DNA of 64,000 nt, taken from contig CANGWB010000001.1 of NCBI GenBank assembly GCA_947457465.1, positions 186,001 through 250,000 on the forward strand, in the 5' to 3' direction. The notes beneath the pieces were generated by a model that was not told the DNA's origin, did no database searches, and saw nothing but the letters and a program-made list of their open reading frames with translations. Source of the stretch: Chitinophagaceae bacterium (GTDB lineage: Bacteria; Bacteroidota; Bacteroidia; Chitinophagales; Chitinophagaceae). Shown piece by piece: positions 50,294-57,948 of the stretch. How positions within the stretch are numbered: position 1 is the first letter of the stretch; every line of letters begins with the position of its first letter. Position numbers and translations under genes: made by a program.

Positions 50294-53275
50294 TCATGCA
50301 TCAGCCGAAGGGAACGTGATCGTGAATACAGTTCGGCGATTCGCAGACTGAACCGATACGGTTGCCCCATGCTCATCGGCAACATTTTTAACGATGCTGA
50401 GCCCAAGTCCCGTACCGCTTTTATGATGTTTGGTGGTAAAAAACTTCCGAAAGATCTGGCTGATTATTGATGCCGGAATCTCAGGTCCTGTATTCTCAAC
50501 AGAGACAGAAACCCCTGCAGCTGTTTTCTCAGACCGTATGACAAGTTGCTTATCCGTTTCCTCATCCATGGCATCAAGAGCGTTCTTGATCAGATTCGAC
50601 CAAAGCTGAAACAATTTCACTTCGTACCCCATGACAATGTGATCCGGATCCACGCTGAAATCAAGTGTCACATCTCTTCTCAGTTCGTATTGGAAAATAT
50701 TGAGTACGACAGAAATATTGTCGCGCAAATGAATGAGTTGCTGAGAAGACTGAACATCCTTTTTGATGAAGGATCGCACAACACGGATCACCTTACTGGC
50801 ACGATCGACGGATATACGAATGCTGTCGAGTAACGTTCGAATGGTTTGTATCTGCTGTATAAGATTCAGTACAGCGATGGGGTCGCGGGAGGTAAGAATA
50901 CGGCGTAGCGAATCCGAATCTTCTTCAGCGATTCTACAACGCACCAGTTTATCGGCCATCTGCGAACGCAATTCATCCGACAATCCGCTGGCCTCCTGCA
51001 AAGAGCGTAGATACGATTCCATTCGCTGAGATTCCCCACGAAGCTGCAATCCGCCCAAATAGATATCCTTCACAATGGGCTTAGCGAGGGATAACGCCTC
51101 TGAGAGCAATTCGGGATCAGCCTGCGATACCTGCTGTCCGATCAGGGTTTCCAACGAATACGAAACACTTTCTGCACCGGCCTTTATGGAACTGAGCGGC
51201 GTATTCAGATCATGCGCAATACCGGCAGATATCTCTCCGACCGTTGCGAGTTTTTCCTGATCCACGATCATGCGGGACAAGTCAAGATTCTTCTTCGTAT
51301 TCTCGAGTACCTTTTGCTCCAGTGTTTCATTCATTTTGCGAAGCTCTTCTTCGTTGCGAAGTAGGGCCTGCTGTGCCTCCTCACGGATCTGTTCTTGCTG
51401 CTTCCTAACGGTAATATCTCGAATGAAGGCACAGAAAAGACGAATACCATCCTGGTCGATGGGTACGATAGAAATATCGATCGGAAACTCAATGTCGCCC
51501 TTCCGAAGTCCGGTAATTTCAATGGTCTTGTTGAGTACCGGTCCTTCTCCGGTATTTCGGTAATGTGCCATACCGCGCTCGTGAGCCTGTTTATATTGAT
51601 CAGGTATGATCAACTCCGATAAGCGTACGCCGATAGCCTCCTCTTTGGTAAACCCGAAGATATTAGTAGCAGGTTGGTTCCAGAAGCGAATGACCCCCTC
51701 CAGATCCATGATGATGATGGCATCGAGCGCCGCATCCATGGTCTGTCGCATACGAAGTTCGCTGTCACGCAAGGCGATATCGACCATTTTCCGTTCAGAA
51801 ATATCAGACTCCACGGCAATGTACCCTCTCAAAATTCCACTCTCGTCACGCATGGGCACGATGTTCAGACTCAGCCAATATTCATTGCCGTACTTACCCC
51901 GGTTAAGAATTTCAACGTTCTTGATCGGTAATTCTTGTTCGAGACATTCGCGGATGTATTTTCTGGTTTCCGGGTCTGTTTTTTCAAATTGAAATATTGC
52001 CGGCGTCATACCGATGACCTCTTCTCTTGAGAAGCCCGTAAGTTTTTCAAAACTATCATTGACCCAGATGATCTTTCTGTGTGGGTCGGTGATGACTACT
52101 AGATTGGATGTGTATTTTGCAACAAGTGACAGGCGGCTTATCTCCTCTTCGATCAATTTTCGATCGGTGATATCCTGAATGATTCCTGAAAAGCTAACAA
52201 CTTTGCCATGTGCATCCAATACAAAATCCGTTGTGGCCGTTACCCACCGTCGCTGTCCATCGATCGGCCGTATGATCTGCCAGTCTCTTAGAACCGGATT
52301 TCGCTCTTGTGTTTCAATCAGATTTTTAAAATAGGCAGCCATCACCTCTTGATCTTCTGGAACAATCAATTCTACCCAACCGGCAAATGTTCGGGGATAG
52401 GACGGGGTAAACCCCATGATGTCGTTGATCGAATCGGAGTGTGTCCAGTTGTCTTCCGCTACATAATATGTATAGTACCCAAACTTTGAAATTTTGTTCA
52501 GTTTTTCCAATCGCGTCAAGGCGTCATTCAGATCTTTCGTACGTAGTTGTACTTCTGATTCAAGCCCCGTTGTGAGTTGTTGATTTTTTTGACGCAGTTC
52601 GATCAGTCCTTTTCGCAGCGAATCAAAAGCATAACTCAGCTCGCCGATTTCATCTTGTTTGGTTAGGCCCGGTATAGAGATGTCATATTTCCCTTTTTCC
52701 AGTTTGTGCGCAGATTCAGTTAGGGCAAAAATGGGTCGTGTGATCTGACGGGCTATGAAAAAGAACACGATAAGTCCGACGACAAATACAAGAGGCAGAA
52801 TGACATAAACGGGACGATTGAGCTCCCAAACCAACGCATCGATCTTCTCCCGAGAGGCAGCGATCAGGATGCAACCTGTAAATTCAGATGTAGTGAAATC
52901 GAATTTCTGATAAACATATTTATTCTCATCACGAACTAGCACCTGTGATTCAGGCAGTTTCGGGAAGGTGGCAAATACGGTTTCTTTTTTCGTAATCGTA
53001 TCTTCTTCTAAAATGGATACGAATTCAAAGTCATTGGATGCGGAAACAAAATCAACCGTCCGCTTCAATCCTTCAAAATCATTGGCACTCAGGGAAAGCT
53101 CAACACCCAACGCAACGGTTTTGGCAAGTTCCCTCAATTCGCGCTCTTTATTTTCCCTGAATAGTCTGGCCTGCCGGTTGGGATAATTGACCGTTACAAA
53201 TCCGATCAAGATCAGGAGCACCAAGGCATAAGGAAACCAGATTCGGAATGAGATCTGTTGATAAAAACGGCGCAT
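50294..53275 (-). CDS. Membrane HAMP/PAS sensor histidine kinase
   Basis: A 993-residue sensor kinase. Transmembrane helix (about 12-27), periplasmic loop of about 120 residues, second transmembrane helix (about 151-173) and HAMP (about 174-226, RQITRPIFALTESAHKLEKGKYD). A coiled coil and three PAS/PAC domains follow (near 255-380, 385-510 and 510-630), then a HisKA domain with the phospho-His in GEISAGIAHDLNTPLSSIKAGAES and an HATPase domain (ENTGPEIPA, HKSGTGLGLSIVKNVADEHG). A helical insertion separates the His and ATPase parts. It ends the operon of receiver, beta-barrel and PstS-like protein, and probably reads a signal through the periplasmic binding protein. Partner regulator: the receiver at 54794. 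Confidence 0.93.
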   Translation of the reverse strand: MRRFYQQISFRIWFPYALVLLILIGFVTVNYPNRQARLFRENKERELRELAKTVALGVELSLSANDFEGLKRTVDFVSASNDFEFVSILEEDTITKKETVFATFPKLPESQVLVRDENKYVYQKFDFTTSEFTGCILIAASREKIDALVWELNRPVYVILPLVFVVGLIVFFFIARQITRPIFALTESAHKLEKGKYDISIPGLTKQDEIGELSYAFDSLRKGLIELRQKNQQLTTGLESEVQLRTKDLNDALTRLEKLNKISKFGYYTYYVAEDNWTHSDSINDIMGFTPSYPRTFAGWVELIVPEDQEVMAAYFKNLIETQERNPVLRDWQIIRPIDGQRRWVTATTDFVLDAHGKVVSFSGIIQDITDRKLIEEEISRLSLVAKYTSNLVVITDPHRKIIWVNDSFEKLTGFSREEVIGMTPAIFQFEKTDPETRKYIRECLEQELPIKNVEILNRGKYGNEYWLSLNIVPMRDESGILRGYIAVESDISERKMVDIALRDSELRMRQTMDAALDAIIIMDLEGVIRFWNQPATNIFGFTKEEAIGVRLSELIIPDQYKQAHERGMAHYRNTGEGPVLNKTIEITGLRKGDIEFPIDISIVPIDQDGIRLFCAFIRDITVRKQQEQIREEAQQALLRNEEELRKMNETLEQKVLENTKKNLDLSRMIVDQEKLATVGEISAGIAHDLNTPLSSIKAGAESVSYSLETLIGQQVSQADPELLSEALSLAKPIVKDIYLGGLQLRGESQRMESYLRSLQEASGLSDELRSQMADKLVRCRIAEEDSDSLRRILTSRDPIAVLNLIQQIQTIRTLLDSIRISVDRASKVIRVVRSFIKKDVQSSQQLIHLRDNISVVLNIFQYELRRDVTLDFSVDPDHIVMGYEVKLFQLWSNLIKNALDAMDEETDKQLVIRSEKTAAGVSVSVENTGPEIPASIISQIFRKFFTTKHHKSGTGLGLSIVKNVADEHGATVSVQSANRRTVFTITFPSADA

Positions 53276-53278
53276 GCG

Positions 53279-53731
53279 TCAGTTCTGAATAGAAATGATG
53301 GTGAGGGTGGGGGGCACCGGTGTACTGCTGGCTATGACGCCGATTGCACCAGGTGTTTTTTGAACGAACTGGATCAAATCCTGATCGGTATCAAAAAAGC
53401 TGGGCGGAGTGGATCGACCTTGAAACACCTGCAATAACCAGAATTTCTGAACAGAAGCCGGATTGGTTCCGTAGATCAATCTGGCAACCGGTTCAGCAGT
53501 ATGGGCTTGGGGTGAGGGAAGCGCAATCGTAACAGAAATTTTATTAGGCCAGGTCGTGGTTTTAGCTCGAAAAATATTTCGCGCCTCCGATGTTTTTAGT
53601 TGCGTTTGTCCGGTTTTATTTCCAATGACAGTCAATTCACCCCATGCTTGTTGAGCAGATAGGTCAGCATTAAACAACATTCCTGCCAGTAGCAAGAATC
53701 CTATTGTTATATGGTGATGTAGTTTACTCAT
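53279..53731 (-). CDS. Short PstS-like periplasmic binding protein
   Basis: A 150-residue exported protein (signal peptide ITIGFLLLAGMLFNADLSAQ) with a type II periplasmic-binding half: GELTVIGNKTG, ARNIFRAKTTTWPN, YGTNPASVQKFWLLQVFQGRS and FVQKTPGAIGVI, which match the end of the PstS/PBP-like domain. It is about half the length of a full phosphate-binding protein. No phosphate-binding loop or permease is present. Its ATG overlaps the stop of the barrel gene by one base (TGATG), and it lies 3 bp before the kinase gene. It likely acts as the ligand-binding or sensing subunit of the kinase. Confidence 0.8.
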   Translation of the reverse strand: MSKLHHHITIGFLLLAGMLFNADLSAQQAWGELTVIGNKTGQTQLKTSEARNIFRAKTTTWPNKISVTIALPSPQAHTAEPVARLIYGTNPASVQKFWLLQVFQGRSTPPSFFDTDQDLIQFVQKTPGAIGVIASSTPVPPTLTIISIQN

Positions 53732-54789
53732 CAAAAGCCATAGGCAAATTGAACACGTAATGAGGTTCGATCGCGGTGTGCCTGCGTGGTCGGGTGGTTT
53801 CCGTCCGTAAACCGTTCGATCTGGGCCTTTATGTTTATGAACGGACTGAATTCATATTTGTAACCGATCGCAAACTTATTTGTCTGTAACTCGTATGTGT
53901 GCAGATCATTATGGGCAATGTGCATGAAATCCCAAAGTACATAGGGCACATGTTTTTCTTTCACCCGCTTACCGATGTACAGGAAGTTGGCGAAATTACT
54001 GGCGAGCCCCAGCGAATCTGTATGCGTGGCGTTATAAGTGAATTCATTCAGTGTTTCCCAGCTCTCATTAAAATTAGCGTAGGAGGCACTGATCAAATGG
54101 TAATTCAGTCGGCCTTTGTACAGCGGACCGGAATAGTGTGAACGAGGGGAGGAGTGGCCGCTGTGTACCCCTGAAATATTTTGCTCAAGCAGGTCATAAT
54201 AGTAAGAGGCCCCGATGCGCATACCCTCCTTGGGCTTGAAATGAAAAGCCGCCGTCAGAGACATATCGACATTATCGTTGAAAGCATCACTGGACGAAAT
54301 ACCGTTTCCGATCACGATATCATAGCCGAAATTGGACTTGCCAAGATTTTGTCCCTGTAACTGTACCCCCAACGTATGAAGAGGTACCAGGTAAGAGAAA
54401 GAATTTGGACGATCGATCACAGGAAAGAACAATCGGCCATGGTGGTATACATCATTCCAGTAGTTGACCGGCGAGTGGATTTTTCCAACGATCAGATTGC
54501 GATTGTTCTTATAATTGAATTTCAGAAATCCGCGTTCGATACTCGGAAGAAAGGTTGTTCCGGATGAACCATTATAACGAACGACGAATTCGCCCAGAAA
54601 AGAGATCTTGTTATTCAATTTTGAGGAAACAAAAAAATCATGCTCCCCGATGGAAAAATAGGAATCAGCATGATCGCTATAGTCCATGGAATATTCCAGA
54701 TGACCAAATCCATTGAACTGCGTGGTTGGTTTTTGTGCCCACATCAAAAAAGGCAACAACAGGTAAAACAATATGGCAAGCTTGCGCAT
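53731..54789 (-). CDS. Outer-membrane beta-barrel (porin-like) of a signalling operon
   Basis: A 352-residue protein from ATG 54789, which follows the receiver stop by 4 bp and has a signal peptide (MRKLAILFYLLLPFLMWAQ); a longer frame to 54933 would overlap the receiver gene. The mature part alternates hydrophobic and polar residues in strands (FNGFGHLEYSMDYSD, ISFLGEFVVRYNG, RGFLKFNYKNNRNLIVGKIHSPVNYWND) and ends in Phe, as beta-barrels do (RTSLRVQFAYGF). It may admit or bind the ligand sensed by the PstS-like protein and kinase. No family name is certain beyond porin-like. Confidence 0.75.
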   Translation of the reverse strand: MRKLAILFYLLLPFLMWAQKPTTQFNGFGHLEYSMDYSDHADSYFSIGEHDFFVSSKLNNKISFLGEFVVRYNGSSGTTFLPSIERGFLKFNYKNNRNLIVGKIHSPVNYWNDVYHHGRLFFPVIDRPNSFSYLVPLHTLGVQLQGQNLGKSNFGYDIVIGNGISSSDAFNDNVDMSLTAAFHFKPKEGMRIGASYYYDLLEQNISGVHSGHSSPRSHYSGPLYKGRLNYHLISASYANFNESWETLNEFTYNATHTDSLGLASNFANFLYIGKRVKEKHVPYVLWDFMHIAHNDLHTYELQTNKFAIGYKYEFSPFINIKAQIERFTDGNHPTTQAHRDRTSLRVQFAYGF

Positions 54790-54793
54790 ACGA

Positions 54794-55237
54794 TCAGGCG
54801 TTTGGGGAATTGGGAAGCAGAAAATTCCGCTCGTATTTAAGAGAAAGCACCGGCTCCAGTAATTGGAACAGATCTCCCTCTTCCCAAGGTTTAGGCAAAA
54901 AAGATTCCAGATAGTTCTCATCGGCCAGGGCATCTACATGAATGGCGTTTGCCTGTCCAGACAACATGAGGCACTTGATCTGCGGATATTTGGTCTTTAC
55001 CAAACGGATCAGATCCGCACCTGACATCTTGGGCATTTGATAGTCAACGATCAGAAATAGCGTTTCAATCCCCTGCTCTTTCAACTGATCGATCCCGGGC
55101 AACACGTCCTCCGGAGCGGTGAAAAACTCACAAATAGTAACCTTCGGATCGATTATTTTCTCCAATTGAAAGCCAAGCATCTGCAGCACGATCGGATCGT
55201 CATCTGCACAAACCAAGGCATACTTGATGATTGACAT
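54794..55237 (-). CDS. Response regulator receiver protein (CheY-like) with C-terminal tail
   Basis: A 147-residue stand-alone receiver. It has an acidic pocket ADDDP (11-15), the phosphoacceptor Asp in FLIVDYQMPKMSG (about 64), a Ser in CLMLSGQA and a Lys in FLPKPWEEGDL. The C-terminal extension (LEPVLSLKYERNFLLPNSPNA) has no DNA-binding domain. First gene of the four-gene operon. It may be the phospho-partner of the HAMP/PAS kinase at 50294, passing a signal by protein-protein contact. Two inverted repeats lie upstream. Confidence 0.9.
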   Translation of the reverse strand: MSIIKYALVCADDDPIVLQMLGFQLEKIIDPKVTICEFFTAPEDVLPGIDQLKEQGIETLFLIVDYQMPKMSGADLIRLVKTKYPQIKCLMLSGQANAIHVDALADENYLESFLPKPWEEGDLFQLLEPVLSLKYERNFLLPNSPNA

Positions 55238-55618
55238 GTTTCAGATTTACTAGGGAGTACCTTACGAAGATGCTGATAATTCTCAGCATATATAATACAG
55301 ATATGTATTGTAGGCATTTACCCTTACTTAAAAAGAGTGTTTTTTGGTGTGCCTCGAAAGCGGTAGCTGCATACTTGTTGTAAGCCCATCATCTCCTAAG
55401 TATCACTGCTCCCCACCCCCTTAACACAAAGCGCATATAAAACTACAGACTCCTTATTCTTTTATTTATGTTCAGCTCACTCTATAGTTGTAAATCCACC
55501 CAACTGGGCCTGGCTAAACCTTCTCAACCCCCTAAACGTTCTTAGTGCGTCCGTGTTTTTCCCCGTCTTTTCGGGAAAATAAATCCAAAAATATTAGTTT
55601 TTTATTTGCTAAATACAT
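55238..55618. promoter_or_regulatory. Intergenic region with two inverted repeats before the receiver gene
   Basis: 381 bp between the receiver gene and the recA promoter. Perfect inverted repeats are ATGCTGA-6 nt-TCAGCAT at 55270-55289 and AATACA-GATA-TGTATT at 55294-55309, both 30-75 bp before the receiver gene. A GGGAAAA hairpin lies near 55554-55580 and a CTAAACC/CTTCTCAAC-type low-complexity run at 55514-55544. I see no coding frame or RNA gene here. Confidence 0.45.
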
Positions 55619-55626
55619 TAGTTTTG
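55619..55626 (+). promoter_or_regulatory. -7 element of recA
   Basis: TAGTTTTG, full TAnnTTTG match, 48 nt before the recA ATG. A TTTG lies upstream but with a 10-nt spacer, too short for a -33. I see no LexA-type box. Confidence 0.5.
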
Positions 55627-55674
55627 GCTTGTCAAACATTCAGCCAACAGGCTACGACCTTTTAAAAACCACTT

Positions 55675-56706
55675 ATGGCAAAGACAGAAAAAGCTCCCGA
55701 AACCTCCCCACAGGCGGAGAAGTTCAAGGCCCTGAAACTCACGATGGATAAGATCGAAAAAGACTACGGTAAGGGTAGTGTGATGATGATGAATGAGCGG
55801 GCCGAAATGCAACAAGAAGTTATCTCCACCGGATCGATCGGATTAGATGCCGCTTTGGGAATCGGTGGTCTTCCCCGTGGACGGGTAGTCGAGATCTATG
55901 GACCAGAATCATCCGGAAAAACCACCATCGCTACACATGTTATAGCAGAAGCCCAGAAAAAAGGCGGCATGTGTGCCATCATCGATGCCGAGCACGCGTT
56001 TGACAGCAACTATGCAAAAAAACTGGGTGTGGATGTCGATAATCTTCTGATCTCCCAACCCGACTATGGCGAACAGGCACTGGAGATCGCCGACCGCCTG
56101 ATCCTTTCAGGAGCGTTGGATGTATTGGTAATCGATTCTGTAGCCGCTCTGGTTCCCAAAAGCGAACTCGAGGGTGAAATGGGAGACAGCAAGATGGGCT
56201 TACATGCCCGCCTGATGAGTCAGGCCCTTAGAAAACTGACAGCTACCATTGCAAAGACCAATACCATTTGCATTTTCATCAACCAGCTGCGCGAGAAGAT
56301 CGGCGTCATGTTCGGTAATCCTGAAACCACCACCGGCGGTAATGCTCTCAAGTTCTATGCCTCCGTACGCCTCGATATCCGTCGCACCCAACAGGTAAAG
56401 GATGGTGACGAAGCGATCGGTAACCACGTAAAAGTGAAAGTGGTAAAGAATAAAGTCGCCCCTCCTTTCCGGGCCGCTGAATTCGACATCATTTTCGGAG
56501 AAGGAATCTCCAAAACAGGGGAGATCGTGGACCTGGGAACTGAACTGGAGATCATTCAGAAAAGCGGCAGCTGGTATAGTTACAACAGCGACAAACTGGG
56601 TCAGGGTCGTGATTCTGTCAAACAACTTATGCACGACAATCCTGAACTCGCCAATGAGATCGAAACCAAGATCCGCGAGAAGATCAAGGAAATGCAGAAC
56701 AGCTGA
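55675..56706 (+). CDS. recA: Recombinase RecA
   Basis: DNA strand-exchange recombinase, 343 residues, the usual length. Walker [10 protein letters not shown] near residue 77, the Walker [60 protein letters not shown] (signature, loop 2 and the ATP-sensing segment) are intact. The N-terminus carries an extension ([20 protein letters not shown]) before the usual start of the polymerisation helix. It governs recombination repair and SOS induction. No lexA or recX is adjacent. A strong terminator follows. Confidence 0.98.
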   Translation: MAKTEKAPETSPQAEKFKALKLTMDKIEKDYGKGSVMMMNERAEMQQEVISTGSIGLDAALGIGGLPRGRVVEIYGPESSGKTTIATHVIAEAQKKGGMCAIIDAEHAFDSNYAKKLGVDVDNLLISQPDYGEQALEIADRLILSGALDVLVIDSVAALVPKSELEGEMGDSKMGLHARLMSQALRKLTATIAKTNTICIFINQLREKIGVMFGNPETTTGGNALKFYASVRLDIRRTQQVKDGDEAIGNHVKVKVVKNKVAPPFRAAEFDIIFGEGISKTGEIVDLGTELEIIQKSGSWYSYNSDKLGQGRDSVKQLMHDNPELANEIETKIREKIKEMQNS

Positions 56707-56739
56707 TAGAGCTTCTTCGTTGTATATAGATGGGTTAAC

Positions 56740-56772
56740 AACCCCGGTCAATCGTGGCCGGGGTTATTTTTT
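56740..56772 (+). terminator. Rho-independent terminator after recA
   Basis: Stem AACCCCGG/CCGGGGTT with a 10-nt loop, followed by ATTTTTT, 34 bp after the recA stop. Confidence 0.92.
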
Positions 56773-56804
56773 GAGTATAACGCATATTCAATGTTTGAAC
56801 ATCG

Positions 56805-56812
56805 TATATTTG
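56805..56812 (+). promoter_or_regulatory. -7 element before the OB-fold gene
   Basis: TATATTTG, full TAnnTTTG match, 37 nt before the ATG. Confidence 0.5.
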
Positions 56813-56849
56813 CAAAACAACCTTTTGGGCCCCAAAACGTTAAACAAAC

Positions 56850-57317
56850 ATGAAGCTTCCGTTCACTAAAAAAATCCGGGTCAGGATATTCATTTCGTTG
56901 CTTGTCCTAGGCCTGGGCATTGGAGGAGGCATCGCTTACTACCTGATCACGGAAAAATTCGAGGACACGAAACAAGTCAAAGCAGATTATTCCCTTTCCG
57001 CACTCAACATGCTGCAGGCCTTTCGGGAAAATGACTCACTGGCCAATACAACTTACCGCGACCGCATCATCGAACTCAAAGGCCGCATCAGCTCGATCGA
57101 ATGGGCCGATACCAGTGCCAATATTAAGATCCAGGCACCCGACTCGGGCGATTATCTCATCTTCGATTTTCAGGCCGGTGATGCAAACAACACCCGCAGC
57201 TTGAAAGCAGGAGATAGTGTATCCATCCGAGCTTCCTGCAGCGGCAGCATATTTAGCCGGATACTGAACAGCCGTTCTGTTCAATTCAAACGAGCCACCC
57301 TTATTCAACAATTTTAA
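56850..57317 (+). CDS. Membrane-anchored tRNA_anti-like OB-fold protein
   Basis: A 155-residue protein with an N-terminal transmembrane helix (VRIFISLLVLGLGIGGGIAYYL) and an exported OB-fold domain of the tRNA_anti-like family: VKADYSLSALNMLQAFRENDSLANTTYRDRIIELKGRISSIEW then IKIQAPDSGDYLIFDFQAG and LKAGDSVSIRASCSG. The family is common in Bacteroidota; despite the name, an extracytoplasmic location makes nucleic-acid binding unlikely. Immediately followed (10 bp) by the yceI gene, so the two form an operon with one promoter and one terminator. Confidence 0.8.
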   Translation: MKLPFTKKIRVRIFISLLVLGLGIGGGIAYYLITEKFEDTKQVKADYSLSALNMLQAFRENDSLANTTYRDRIIELKGRISSIEWADTSANIKIQAPDSGDYLIFDFQAGDANNTRSLKAGDSVSIRASCSGSIFSRILNSRSVQFKRATLIQQF

Positions 57318-57327
57318 ATCCCATACA

Positions 57328-57867
57328 ATGAAACAAATCTTCTTCGCTGCAGCATTCGTTTTTGCAGCCCTTACCGCAACCGCTCAATCCAAAACAACCA
57401 CATCTGCCATCGTATCCTTCGATGCAACGACTCCTTTAGATGCACTTCCTAAAGCAGAAAACAAAACAGTTGTGGGCATGATGGATACAAAGACTGGTCA
57501 GGTCGGATTCGAAGCCGCCGTAAACAACTTTGCCTTCACCAACCCCACCATCCAGCAACACTTCAATGAAGAGCGCTGGCTGAACTCCGCTAAATTCCCC
57601 CTATTCACCTTCCAGGGAAAGATCACCGATCTAAGCAAAGTAAATTTCAAGAAAGATGGTTCCTACACCGTACCGGTAGAGGGCACCATGACCATCAAAG
57701 ACAAAACCAACCCACTGAGCACTACCGCCACCATCGTGGTGAGCAAAGGTTCCATCAGCAGCAGCTCCAGCTTCACGATCAAATTGTCTGACTACGGTAT
57801 CGATGTAGGCACAAAAGGAAAAATCGCTAACGAAACAAAAATCACCGTAAGCAGCGACTTTAAGTAA
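57328..57867 (+). CDS. YceI family periplasmic protein
   Basis: A 179-residue exported protein (signal MKQIFFAAAFVFAALTATAQ) of the YceI family, a lipocalin-like barrel that binds isoprenoid or fatty-acyl lipids. Visible: SAIVSFDATTPLDALPKAENKTVVGMMDTKTGQVGFEAAVNNFAFTNPTIQQHFNEERWLNSAKFP, the family start with HFN.ERWL, and the beta repeats SFTIKLSDYGIDV. Second gene of a two-gene operon with the OB-fold protein. Terminator follows 20 bp after the stop. Confidence 0.94.
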   Translation: MKQIFFAAAFVFAALTATAQSKTTTSAIVSFDATTPLDALPKAENKTVVGMMDTKTGQVGFEAAVNNFAFTNPTIQQHFNEERWLNSAKFPLFTFQGKITDLSKVNFKKDGSYTVPVEGTMTIKDKTNPLSTTATIVVSKGSISSSSSFTIKLSDYGIDVGTKGKIANETKITVSSDFK

Positions 57868-57887
57868 TTATAACCGACTCTACTTCA

Positions 57888-57910
57888 AAACCGGCTTTGG
57901 CCGGTTTTTT
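57888..57910 (+). terminator. Rho-independent terminator after yceI
   Basis: Stem AAACCGGC/GCCGGTTT with loop TTTG, extended by a T-run. Confidence 0.92.
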
Positions 57911-57948
57911 TATTCCCCTGCCTCAACCACCATTGAGTAAATTGCATC

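Noticed and set aside
53731-54933. Longer start at 54933 for the beta-barrel gene
   Set aside because: It overlaps the receiver gene and adds a segment with no signal features; ATG 54789 starts a signal peptide 4 bp after the receiver stop.
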